Below are positions 36,939 through 45,721 of a stretch of 64,000 nt of DNA, one piece after another (position 1 is the first letter of the stretch; each line of letters starts with the position of its first letter). The DNA lies in assembly GCF_027571385.1 (NCBI RefSeq), contig NZ_CP085636.1:558001-622000 (forward strand). The letters are read 5' to 3'. The position numbers and the translations under genes were made by a program. Source of the DNA: Shewanella sp. MTB7 (lineage in GTDB: Bacteria; Pseudomonadota; Gammaproteobacteria; Enterobacterales; Shewanellaceae). Below the pieces are notes generated by a model. The model was given only the letters and a program-made list of their open reading frames with translations, had not been told where the DNA came from and made no database searches.

Positions 36939-37709
36939 ATGAAGTGTCCGGCTACTAAATTTGATGCATTTCGATGTAACCAGCTATTAGATGTTGCAGA
37001 GGAACTTATTGATAATCATGGTGTTGTGTCATTCAGGTTTGCTCAGATAGCAAAGGGCGCAGAGTGTTCTACAAATACACTGTATAAATACTTTGAATCT
37101 AAAGAAGATGTTCTCATTTGTTTGTTTTTAAGAAACACAGCTTCAAGTCAAATCCCCATTTTTTTAGAAGATAACTCTAATCTAAATATTAATGAGCGTG
37201 CCGTTTTAGCTATTTTATTTACTTTTGAAATTGTGAAACGCAGCCCAATATTTAATATTCTTAGAGTTGTCTCCATTAATAGTATGTTTTGGCAATTGGC
37301 TAGTTCAGATAAAATTGAGATTTTAAGGCATCGTGTAAACCTATTTTGGAGTCGAATTAAACGGCCGTTAGAAGATGCCGTTTTAGCTGGAGAGCTACAG
37401 GCGAACGAGCAAGATATCCGCGATCTTAGTCAAGCATTGTACTTTTTCCTTGCTGGAGCGGCTTCATCTTATGAAAGTCGTTTGATGGAGGCTCAATATT
37501 TCATTGCTGATGATAACACTGGCTTTAGGCATATCAGTCGATTAATAAATCAATATCATTGGCGTAAGCCTATAACACAGGAGATGATGTTAAGCTTGTC
37601 ACTACGTATCAAGGTATTTCTCGATCATAGTAAAGGTAGGGTAGGCACTTGTGACACCTGTCTTGCTATAGGGAAACAGTCTGATTGCCATTCTCGATGT
37701 GGTGAATAG
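36939..37709 (+). CDS. TetR-family regulator with cysteine-rich tail (module B)
   Basis: A 256-residue paralog of the module A regulator, alignable without gaps for at least 241 residues. HTH: RCNQLLDVAEELIDNHGVVS, then AECSTNTLYKYFESKEDVL. The tail cysteines are Cys238, 241, 250 and 254. It is divergent from the module B flavoprotein. Since each module has its own copy and a different palindrome, the two probably answer to different but related signals. Confidence 0.88.
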   Translation: MKCPATKFDAFRCNQLLDVAEELIDNHGVVSFRFAQIAKGAECSTNTLYKYFESKEDVLICLFLRNTASSQIPIFLEDNSNLNINERAVLAILFTFEIVKRSPIFNILRVVSINSMFWQLASSDKIEILRHRVNLFWSRIKRPLEDAVLAGELQANEQDIRDLSQALYFFLAGAASSYESRLMEAQYFIADDNTGFRHISRLINQYHWRKPITQEMMLSLSLRIKVFLDHSKGRVGTCDTCLAIGKQSDCHSRCGE

Positions 37710-37822
37710 ATGGCTAAGCTTGTTTTGTTACCAGCTTAAGTTTCTTGTGCTAGCCCCCGTTTTACTTGACTTTATTGTGACCACTGAATAGGCTGCTCAA
37801 TCAGTATTCAAGGTGGCATGCA

Positions 37823-38920
37823 ATGCAAATAAACTATAATTTAAAATCTGCGTTAGATCGCCGTACCGAGCAGTTCGAGCCCGAAACAAATGTGGGCTTC
37901 GGTAATCTCAGAACCGATCATATGTTTTTAATGGATTATTTCGATGGTCAGTGGCGTGATCCTAGAATTGTACCTTATGGACCCTTTCAGGTAGCGCCAG
38001 GTGCAATCGCTTTACACTATGGCCAATCAGTGTTTGAAGGGGCTAAAGCCTTTAGGCATGATGATGGTGAGATCTATACTTTCCGTTTAGATAAGAATGC
38101 CGAGCGACTCAATCGCTCAGCCGATATCTTATGTATTCCAGGCTTGCCTGAAGCCATGCAACTTGCAGGCATCAATGCGTTAATTGATGTGGATAGACTC
38201 TGGTTTCCGATGCAAGAGGATGCTTGCCTTTATATCAGGCCTTTTATTTTCGCAACCGAAGATAGATTGTCAGTGAGTCCAAGTCAGCAATATACTTTTT
38301 GTGTGATATTAAGTCCTAGCGGTCCCTATTATTCAGATGGATTTGATAAAGCAATCCGTTTGCTAATCAGCAAGCGCTTCCATCGTGCAGTTTCCGGTGG
38401 AACTGGTGCTTCTAAAGCGGCAGGTAACTATGCCGCGTCATTGAAGGCGGGTAAAGCGGCTGCAGAGTATGGCGCAGCTCAAGTGCTCTATCTTGATGCG
38501 AACAACAAGCAGATAGAGGAAGTGGGTGCGATGAACCATTTTCATATATTGAAAGATGGCACAGTGATCATTCCTAGCTTTACTGACACGATTCTTAAAT
38601 CAATCACCTCTCAATCTATATTAGATTTAGGTGAGATATTGGGTTGTGAAGTACGTCAGGAGACGGTGATGTTAGATAAGTTCATTCATGATATCGAGTC
38701 GGGTGAAATTATCGAAGCCGGTGGTTTTGGTACGGCTGCAGTTGTTTCGCCAGTGGGATCATATATCTTCGAAGATAACCGAATCGTTACCGTTGGTGAT
38801 GGCCAAGTGGGTAAACATACTCGCCATCTATATCAGGTGTTAACTGACATACAAAAGGGCAACATTCAGGGGCCTGACGGCTGGATACAGCATGTAGAGC
38901 GTATTCCTTCTGGAGGCTAA
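37823..38920 (+). CDS. ilvE: Branched-chain amino acid aminotransferase (class IV PLP)
   Basis: A 365-residue enzyme of the larger, eukaryote-like BCAT type. The PLP lysine is Lys198 in GGTGASKAAGNYAAS. The blocks LHYGQSVFEGAKAFR, LYIRPFIFATE and EVGAMNHFHIL are diagnostic. It interconverts Val, Leu and Ile with their 2-oxo acids. An AAGGTGG site precedes the ATG. It stands alone, with a strong terminator after it, and I see no link to the adjacent respiratory module. Confidence 0.92.
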   Translation: MQINYNLKSALDRRTEQFEPETNVGFGNLRTDHMFLMDYFDGQWRDPRIVPYGPFQVAPGAIALHYGQSVFEGAKAFRHDDGEIYTFRLDKNAERLNRSADILCIPGLPEAMQLAGINALIDVDRLWFPMQEDACLYIRPFIFATEDRLSVSPSQQYTFCVILSPSGPYYSDGFDKAIRLLISKRFHRAVSGGTGASKAAGNYAASLKAGKAAAEYGAAQVLYLDANNKQIEEVGAMNHFHILKDGTVIIPSFTDTILKSITSQSILDLGEILGCEVRQETVMLDKFIHDIESGEIIEAGGFGTAAVVSPVGSYIFEDNRIVTVGDGQVGKHTRHLYQVLTDIQKGNIQGPDGWIQHVERIPSGG

Positions 38921-38950
38921 GCTAATCTTATACAGATTAGTATTATATCT

Positions 38951-38989
38951 AGACACAAAAAAAGCGCCTTGAGCGCTTTTTTTGTGTCT
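38951..38989. terminator. Bidirectional terminator after ilvE
   Basis: A 17-bp perfect stem (38951-38967 with 38973-38989) has a 5-base loop and internal A and T runs, between convergent genes. Confidence 0.93.
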
Positions 38990-39004
38990 ACAATATTAAT
39001 GGAA

Positions 39005-39391
39005 TTAATTTATTTGAGCCGTAATGCTCACTGCTTGATGTCGATGATTCATTTTCGTCGCCATAAAAGTTTGCTTAGAAAAGTCTGCATACATCTGTTG
39101 GTCAACTTTAAAATTTCCGATAACTTTGTCAAGATGTAGATTCTCTATTTGACCATCGTGGTTAATGGTAAACGTGGCGGTAAAGCTGCTTCGATTATTA
39201 TGTTCATTTAGCAGAGAAGACCAATCTAATACTCCGTCTTTTACCAGCCAATATTTTCCTAGTTCAGTGATATTGACCTTCAATTCATTCGAAGAGCTAA
39301 CAAAAGGTTGAGAATTGTTGGAGCAGCCTGATACTAATGTAATGAGTGCGACGAGTAAAATAGCTGGGGTTCTCATTGAGGTTTGTTTCAT
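39005..39391 (-). CDS. Small lipoprotein with TonB-C-like domain
   Basis: A 128-residue protein with lipobox LVSGC. The mature part ends with a domain of about 65 residues (FTATFTINHDGQIENLHLDKV) that recalls the C-terminal fold of TonB-like proteins, though it has no proline-rich linker. I chose the ATG at 39391, where the lipoprotein signal begins; the frame stays open 45 codons upstream without a signal. The function is unknown. Confidence 0.7.
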   Translation of the reverse strand: MKQTSMRTPAILLVALITLVSGCSNNSQPFVSSSNELKVNITELGKYWLVKDGVLDWSSLLNEHNNRSSFTATFTINHDGQIENLHLDKVIGNFKVDQQMYADFSKQTFMATKMNHRHQAVSITAQIN

Positions 39392-39675
39392 TTTGATCAC
39401 TTTTAGATATGGTATAAAACATATTGATTTGTACCAATCTAACAATATTAGTAAGTTGGTATATTCTTGACGCAATACTAATGATTTGCACTTGACATTG
39501 CGAGTTAATAAAATGATAAACCTCATATTTTAACATTAGTTATTTAGTTATTAACTACAGTCAGTCAAATGTATTTTATTTTCTATTTGCGTAAGTATTT
39601 AGCTTATTGCTAATAAATGAATTGCTTGATATTGAAGTGCTAAAGTATTTATTTCAATATCAAGCTGGGAGGTTA

Positions 39676-40593
39676 TTACTTATCTTTTTTAGCAACACCA
39701 TGCTTTAACATCACTTGGTGTATCTGCTCATCTTTCTCTTCCCACAATTGATTTAACCAACGCTGGAATTCGACGCGATATGCGGGTTCAGAAAAGTAAC
39801 GTTTATTATCAACTTCTGGGACAGGTAAGATTTCAATTTTAACGATGATTTTCTTAATCTTGCCATGCATCACCTCAGACAAAGGGTCTGACTTAGCCTC
39901 TGGATAAACTAGTGTGCAGTTGAGCAGGTGAGTGAACTGCTCTCCCATAGCAGAAAGCGTAAAGGCAATTCCACCGGCTTTAGGTCTTAGCAAGTAACGA
40001 TAAGGCGAATCCTGACGGGTATGTTTATCTTCGGTAAAACGGCTGCCCTCAACATAGTTGATAATTGACGTTGGCATAGTTTTAAACTTTTGACAGGCGC
40101 GACGCGTAGAGATCAGATCTTTGCCCTTAAGCTTTGGGTTCTTTTTCAATTTAGCGGGGCTGGTACGGCTCATAAATGGCATATCCAGTGCCCAGCAACC
40201 TAGGCCTAAAAATGGTATATACATTAACTCTCGCTTTAGGAAAAACTTGAGCATGGGGATATTATTACGCAGCACATAAGTTTGCACCGCAATGTCGAAA
40301 CCACTGAGGTGATTGCTGATAAGTAAGTACCAGCTATTTTTATTTAAATTTTCTAGTCCCTGAATATCCCACTCGATATCAGCAAGTAGATAGAGAATAC
40401 CACCATTACAGGTGGCCCATGCCCACATAAATCGGTTCATGATATTCGTGAGGATATTTCGGCCCGCAGTAAAAGGCACGAATAGTTTGATAATGCCGCC
40501 TATGCTAATTAGACCTGCCCACACGGTAGTGTTAATGGCTAAAAGCAGTGAACTCATAAGGTATAGCATTGAAGCTGGTAAAAAATTTAGCAT
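39676..40593 (-). CDS. Lysophospholipid acyltransferase, YihG-like
   Basis: A 305-residue membrane enzyme of the PlsC family. The acyltransferase motif is SNHLSGFDIAV (His-x4-Asp), followed by FLKRELMYIPFLGLGCWAL and the acceptor motif NYVEGSRFTEDK. N-terminal hydrophobic helices anchor it. It should acylate the sn-2 position of lysophosphatidic acid or a related lipid. It lies seven bases after a paralog in the same direction and is probably co-transcribed with it. Confidence 0.87.
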   Translation of the reverse strand: MLNFLPASMLYLMSSLLLAINTTVWAGLISIGGIIKLFVPFTAGRNILTNIMNRFMWAWATCNGGILYLLADIEWDIQGLENLNKNSWYLLISNHLSGFDIAVQTYVLRNNIPMLKFFLKRELMYIPFLGLGCWALDMPFMSRTSPAKLKKNPKLKGKDLISTRRACQKFKTMPTSIINYVEGSRFTEDKHTRQDSPYRYLLRPKAGGIAFTLSAMGEQFTHLLNCTLVYPEAKSDPLSEVMHGKIKKIIVKIEILPVPEVDNKRYFSEPAYRVEFQRWLNQLWEEKDEQIHQVMLKHGVAKKDK

Positions 40594-40600
40594 TGTACAG

Positions 40601-41506
40601 TCACACCTTCTGATTTACTTTATTGTCTTTGGCTAACAGCTCCAACGTTTGATCTTTCTCTTGCCAAATGTGATTAAGCTGTTCTTGGAATGCGATCTTA
40701 AAAGCCCTGTCTTTCATATAATCACCACGCATTTCGGCTGGGATCTCAGTGACTGTGATATGAACATGAACTTCTTTCATTTGACCACTAATATACTCCC
40801 AATAACTCGGCACCTTATCTGGATAATAGATAGAGACATCCACCAGTTTATTAATATGTTCGCCCATGGCTGACAATGCAAAGGCAAGGCCACCCGCTTT
40901 TGGTTTAAGTAAATGTTTAAATTGAGAGTTTTGTTGTTGATGTTTTTCTGTCTTAAAGCGAGTGCCTTCAACAAAGTTCATCACACTAACAGGCTTAGAT
41001 TTGAACTTGGCACAAGCTTTTCGTGTGATCTCAATATCTTTGCCCCTCAGCTTAGGGTTTTTTCTGAGTTGAGCTGGGCTATAGCGGCGCATGAACGGAA
41101 AATCCAGTGCCCACCAAGCTAGACCTAAAAAGGGCACGAAAATAAGTTCCTTCTTGAGAAAAAACTTCAAAAAGGGCACTTTTCGATTTAAGACTCGCTG
41201 TAAAATTAAGATATCAACCCAAGATTGGTGGTTGGCAATGACCATGTACCACTCTTTTGGGGTGAGTTCCGCGTCACTATGTAGATGAATTTTTACCGGA
41301 TGAAAAATACGCTCGATAACCCCATTGATAGAGATCCAAGCAGTAGCACAGTTATCCAGTAACGATGAGATCGCGGTTCGAATAAAAGGCACGGGAATTA
41401 ATTTAATCGGGCTTAACAAAACAATGGGGAGTACCCAAAACAGCGTATTAATGACCCAACAGACAAAAGCCAGAGAGCCCTTGATTAAAGAACAAATTCC
41501 ACCCAC
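40601..41506 (-). CDS. Lysophospholipid acyltransferase, YihG-like (paralog)
   Basis: A 301-residue protein closely related to the downstream neighbour: ANHQSWVDILIL (His-x4-Asp), FLKKELIFVPFLGLAWWAL and NFVEGTRFKTEK. The start is a GTG with an upstream GGGG. Tandem copies suggest that the two differ in acyl-chain or lysolipid preference, for example in making polyunsaturated or cold-adapted phospholipids. That is inference. Confidence 0.86.
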   Translation of the reverse strand: MGGICSLIKGSLAFVCWVINTLFWVLPIVLLSPIKLIPVPFIRTAISSLLDNCATAWISINGVIERIFHPVKIHLHSDAELTPKEWYMVIANHQSWVDILILQRVLNRKVPFLKFFLKKELIFVPFLGLAWWALDFPFMRRYSPAQLRKNPKLRGKDIEITRKACAKFKSKPVSVMNFVEGTRFKTEKHQQQNSQFKHLLKPKAGGLAFALSAMGEHINKLVDVSIYYPDKVPSYWEYISGQMKEVHVHITVTEIPAEMRGDYMKDRAFKIAFQEQLNHIWQEKDQTLELLAKDNKVNQKV

Positions 41507-41624
41507 GTAACATCCCCTGATACAAATTGGAGACTCATACTACTCTCAGTAGGGCTTTTGCTCAATATTGATGTGTCAGATCAGTGAAATTTTCATTTTT
41601 ATGGCATATTAATAGCTGTTTATG

Positions 41625-43148
41625 TTAATAACTGCTTTTTAGGCTGTTTAGCAACCTGTCCATTGCACGGTAACCGAGTGCCTGAGCAATATGGTTACGC
41701 TCTACGGTTTGACTCTGTTGCAGATCTGCAATGGTGCGTGATACCCGTTGTAGGCGATGAAAACTGCGTATCGACAGATTTAGTTTATTGACGCTTTGTT
41801 CCAGAAAAAGCAGATCTGCTTGTTTGAAGCGACCCAGTTCTTTGAGTTGTTTACCGGTCAACTCACTGTTGAGACATCCGGCACGACTAAGCTGTATTTC
41901 TCTGGCCTGTTTTACTCTCTGTGCTATTTTGGCGCTGGTCTCCGACTTGGTATCAGTTTGGGTTAGTGCCCCTTCAGGTAGTCGTGGTACCTCTATGGTG
42001 AGATCGAATCGATCGAGAAAAGGACCTGACAGGCGTGAAAGATAGCGCTGTATCTGATCCGGCGTGGCTCTGGCATTGTCTATATCACCACAAGGACTGG
42101 GATTCATGGCTGCGATTAACTGAAAGCGACTTAAGAAGGTGAGTTTAGCGGCTGCGCGGGAGATCACTACTTCACCAGCCTCCATAGGCTCACGAAGACA
42201 GTCGAGTACTTTTCGGGGGAACTCAACCACCTCGTCAAGAAATAGTACACCGCGATGGGCCAATGATATCTCGCCGGGTTTCGGTATGCTGCCTCCACCT
42301 ACAAGTGAGATAGCTGAGCTGGTATGGTGTGGATTTCGAAATGGGCGAGTATAAAACTGTTTAGGTTGGATCTCATGACCAGCGACCGAATGAAGAGTGG
42401 CAACTTCCAGTGCCTCATCGTAACCCAGAGGTGGTAAGAGCTGCATCATGCGGCTGGCCAGCATACTCTTTCCTGTTCCTGGGGGACCGAGCAGTAAAAT
42501 GTTGTGGTTACCAGCTGCGGCTATCTCTAATCCATGCTTGGCATGGTATTGGCCTATTACTTCGCTGAAGCAACCATGCTCTGATACAGCCTCATGTTCT
42601 ATCCACTCTAAGCCTGGCTCTATACCCGGTAGGGGAGATTGGCCATGGAGGTATTCACTTAACCCTTGCAGATGAGAGGCAAAGTGAACCTTGTTATATC
42701 CCACAAGCTCAGCATCGGCGCGGTTATCCAGTGGTATAACGAGTTTGGTATCTTGCTTACGAGCTTCGACAATAACCGGTAAGAGTCCATGGCTATGTCT
42801 GATGTGACCGGATAGTGCGAGTTCACCGACAAATTCATGATCGATAAGTGCTTTCTTAGGGATCTGTTTCGAGGCTGCCAATATACCTATGGCAATAGGA
42901 AGGTCATAACGACCTCCCTGCTTAGGCAGATCTGCTGGCGCTAAATTGACGGTTATTCTACGCATGGGGAATTCGAAGCCAGCGTTGATGATAGCGCTGC
43001 GTACCCGTTCTTTGGCTTCCTTGACTGAGGTTTCTGGCAAACCAACTAAGTTGAATGCAGGTAGTCCATTACTTAGATGAACCTCAACGGTAACGGGAGG
43101 AGCGTCGACGCCTTTGCTGGCTCGTGTGGCGACACAGGCGATGGCCAT
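41625..43148 (-). CDS. comM: Mg chelatase-related ATPase ComM (YifB)
   Basis: A 507-residue AAA+ protein: an N-terminal Lon-like domain (VEVHLSNGLPAFNLVGLPE), Walker A LLLGPPGTGKSML, and the Mg-chelatase core through HHTSSAISLVGGG. Then come Walker B GVLFLDEVVEF and a C-terminal helical domain. ComM is the branch-migration helicase that extends heteroduplex during natural transformation. I chose the ATG at 43148, eight bases after AGGA; a TTG six codons earlier overlaps that site. It is monocistronic. Confidence 0.93.
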   Translation of the reverse strand: MAIACVATRASKGVDAPPVTVEVHLSNGLPAFNLVGLPETSVKEAKERVRSAIINAGFEFPMRRITVNLAPADLPKQGGRYDLPIAIGILAASKQIPKKALIDHEFVGELALSGHIRHSHGLLPVIVEARKQDTKLVIPLDNRADAELVGYNKVHFASHLQGLSEYLHGQSPLPGIEPGLEWIEHEAVSEHGCFSEVIGQYHAKHGLEIAAAGNHNILLLGPPGTGKSMLASRMMQLLPPLGYDEALEVATLHSVAGHEIQPKQFYTRPFRNPHHTSSAISLVGGGSIPKPGEISLAHRGVLFLDEVVEFPRKVLDCLREPMEAGEVVISRAAAKLTFLSRFQLIAAMNPSPCGDIDNARATPDQIQRYLSRLSGPFLDRFDLTIEVPRLPEGALTQTDTKSETSAKIAQRVKQAREIQLSRAGCLNSELTGKQLKELGRFKQADLLFLEQSVNKLNLSIRSFHRLQRVSRTIADLQQSQTVERNHIAQALGYRAMDRLLNSLKSSY

Positions 43149-43395
43149 AAACAAATCCTTTTGCAAATAGAGCTACTGTGTATCTCTATTTATATCGCAA
43201 TATAGAGAGTTGATTTTAATAAAATATCAATTATATAGAGTGTAGCAGGGGAAATGTTTCATAGCTTAGTTAGCCGAAATGATTGCCCTTGGTCATTGCT
43301 ATATTTTTGGTAAAATGGTCGGATAGAGTACTTGGGTAAAGCCTAATGTTTGGCATACTAGTCTCTTGTTTAAAGTAACTATGGAGTGAATAATT

Positions 43396-44361
43396 ATGAC
43401 ATCTTACCGCCCCCTAAACGCTTTGTTGTTCATTGGCATTTTTACCGTGACTAATGCTACAGCTGGTACTTCAGATAGTTATTCACTTACTTTAATGCCT
43501 GAGAACATTAAACAGCCTTATGTCGAGGTTAAGGATGAGATCACCCTAACTGGCGCAGCCCAGTTAACCAAAGAATTTGCCCAATCTGGTTATAAATTGG
43601 ATTTAGTCAGACAAAACTTTAACGTCCCTGAGCTGTATGTGATGAATTTGCCGGACGATCTGAATAATCAAACGGTCGAGAATAAGATAGATAACTTTGT
43701 GCGTCTGTTACTGCCTAACGTGTTGGCGGTAAATCAGCAGATCCTAAAAGTGAGGGCCACCTTAAAACAGATGGTAGAGAGACCAAGCGCAAGTTTAACC
43801 TCTAAGGATCAAGTTTGGTTACAAGCCTTAGCTAATGACTACGGTCTTAAAGACAGTGCAAAAGGAGGGCTGTCAAAAGGTGGTGATAATCCCGGGGTCA
43901 ATATTCAGCAATTACTCCTCCATATTGATGTGATCCCAACTGGCATGGTGTTAGCTCAAGGGATTGATGAAAGTGGTTGGGGAACCAGTCATTTTGCGGT
44001 TCAAGGTAATGCACTTTATGGTGAACACTTACCGCAAGGTGGTGGGAAATATCTTACTACACCAGGAGGTCATGTCAAAGTCGCTGCCTTCGATAGTTTA
44101 TATCAGGGAACTGCGGCCTATATCTATAACCTCAACTCAAGCCGGGCCTACCATGAGTTATGGCAACTGCGTGAGGAGCTGCGTGCTAAAGGCAAGCCTG
44201 TCACCGGATATGAACTGGTTGCAGCGTTAGCAAACTATTCAGTTCGTGGTCAGGCTTATGTGAATAACCTACGTAGCTTAATCGAGCACCATCATCTGGA
44301 CAATTACGATAAGGTTGAATTAGACCCATCGTTGGGGCGTAAGCGTATCAAGTTTAACTAA
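43396..44361 (+). CDS. Bax-type secreted beta-N-acetylglucosaminidase
   Basis: A 321-residue protein with a signal peptide ending near residue 22 (VTNATA/GTS). The C-terminal glucosaminidase domain has the catalytic Glu192 in GIDESGWGTSHFA and the family block AVQGNALYGEH. It cleaves peptidoglycan glycan strands in the periplasm. A GGAG site precedes the ATG. It converges on the sulfatase-maturase gene 19 bases away without a clear terminator between them. Confidence 0.87.
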   Translation: MTSYRPLNALLFIGIFTVTNATAGTSDSYSLTLMPENIKQPYVEVKDEITLTGAAQLTKEFAQSGYKLDLVRQNFNVPELYVMNLPDDLNNQTVENKIDNFVRLLLPNVLAVNQQILKVRATLKQMVERPSASLTSKDQVWLQALANDYGLKDSAKGGLSKGGDNPGVNIQQLLLHIDVIPTGMVLAQGIDESGWGTSHFAVQGNALYGEHLPQGGGKYLTTPGGHVKVAAFDSLYQGTAAYIYNLNSSRAYHELWQLREELRAKGKPVTGYELVAALANYSVRGQAYVNNLRSLIEHHHLDNYDKVELDPSLGRKRIKFN

Positions 44362-44380
44362 ACTACCTTGATTATTCTAC

Positions 44381-45667
44381 TCACTCTAAGACAGCTGAAA
44401 TTCCATTGAGAATGGGCTTAGCATGTGTGAAAAAACGACTGAAACCGGAACATAAATAGTTCAAGCCTAACTCACCATCTGGGGCACGAATTAACCTGTT
44501 TTTAGGACATTCTCCCCAGCATAAATTTAGATGGGAGCACTCTTTACAATAATTTGGCAAGCTGTCACGTTTAGCCATACCAAAGGTCTCTTGGCGAGTT
44601 GAAAACACCAAATTATTTAAACTGCTTTGATGTATATTGCCTAGCTCATATTCGGGATAAACATAATGGTCGCAAGAATACACTTTACCGTCATGCTCAA
44701 CTGCTACGCCTTTACCACAAAACTCAGCCATAACGCAGATTTGAGCTGGTAACCCCATTGTTTGTGCGACGGCAGTTTCAAACAAGTTAACCAGTACTCG
44801 CCCTAGATCGTTATTGACCCATTCATCGAATACCGATATTAAAAATTGTCCCCAATCGTCAGGATCCACAGACCAATCTGTGACAACAGACATGGGGTGA
44901 CCAGGTTTTGCTAGTTCGCTGCCCATGATTGGGAGCATGTGCTCATTCCAAAATTGTGGCGCTGTTTGAGTGAAATTATTACTCTCTACACAGGGAGTAA
45001 ATTGAATATAAGTCGCGCCTAATTCTTGGGTTAGAAAGCGATAAATCTCCTTAGGATAAAGCGCATTTTTACGGTTGATAACGGTTAATGCATTGAAGGG
45101 GATTTTATGTTGCTTTAATATTTTGGCCGCCACCATGACTAATTCAAAAGTGGGTTTACCGCTACGAGTTACTCGATATATGTCATGTAAATACTGTGGT
45201 CCATCGATCGACAGTCCAACTAAAAAATCATGTTGTTTTAGAAAAATAGCCCATTGTTCATTGAGTAATATTCCATTCGTTTGCAAGTCATTTTTTATGG
45301 TCACTCCAGCAGGAGAGTATTGCTGCTGTAGTTGAACCACTGTTTTGAAAAAGTCTAACCCCATCAGCGTTGGCTCGCCACCTTGCCATGAAAAAACGAT
45401 CTCATCTCCATCTTGGCTGTTGATATAATTTTGAATAAACAGGCTAAGCGTTTTATCAGACATGCGACTCTGTTTTGGTTGGTTCAATAAGTCCTCTTTG
45501 TGCAGATAGAAACAGTACTGACAATCTATGTTACAACTTGCTCCAGTTGGTTTGGCCATCGCATGGAAGCGCCGAACGTAAGCGGGTTGAGGACTGAGAT
45601 CTTTCTCTGCACTGATCAGAGGGACTGCGTCCATATAGGTACTCTGTTTCATTGAACCTTGTGCCAT
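44381..45667 (-). CDS. Anaerobic sulfatase-maturating enzyme (radical SAM, SPASM)
   Basis: A 428-residue enzyme. Cys45, Cys49 and Cys52 bind the radical SAM cluster (GASCNIDCQYC). The C-terminal SPASM domain contains CGKGVAVEHDGKVYSCDHYV and CKECSHLNLCWGECPKN, which bind two more clusters. It oxidises a Cys or Ser in sulfatases to formylglycine without oxygen. The neighbouring sulfatase has Ser at that position, which this family can modify but the aerobic enzyme cannot. The ATG at 45667 has an AGGCGG site. The sulfatase gene ends 54 bases upstream in the same direction, so one operon is likely. Confidence 0.9.
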   Translation of the reverse strand: MAQGSMKQSTYMDAVPLISAEKDLSPQPAYVRRFHAMAKPTGASCNIDCQYCFYLHKEDLLNQPKQSRMSDKTLSLFIQNYINSQDGDEIVFSWQGGEPTLMGLDFFKTVVQLQQQYSPAGVTIKNDLQTNGILLNEQWAIFLKQHDFLVGLSIDGPQYLHDIYRVTRSGKPTFELVMVAAKILKQHKIPFNALTVINRKNALYPKEIYRFLTQELGATYIQFTPCVESNNFTQTAPQFWNEHMLPIMGSELAKPGHPMSVVTDWSVDPDDWGQFLISVFDEWVNNDLGRVLVNLFETAVAQTMGLPAQICVMAEFCGKGVAVEHDGKVYSCDHYVYPEYELGNIHQSSLNNLVFSTRQETFGMAKRDSLPNYCKECSHLNLCWGECPKNRLIRAPDGELGLNYLCSGFSRFFTHAKPILNGISAVLE

Positions 45668-45721
45668 ACACTACCGCCTAATTTTTAATATATTTTAAGC
45701 TTGCCCTACTTTGGCAGTATT

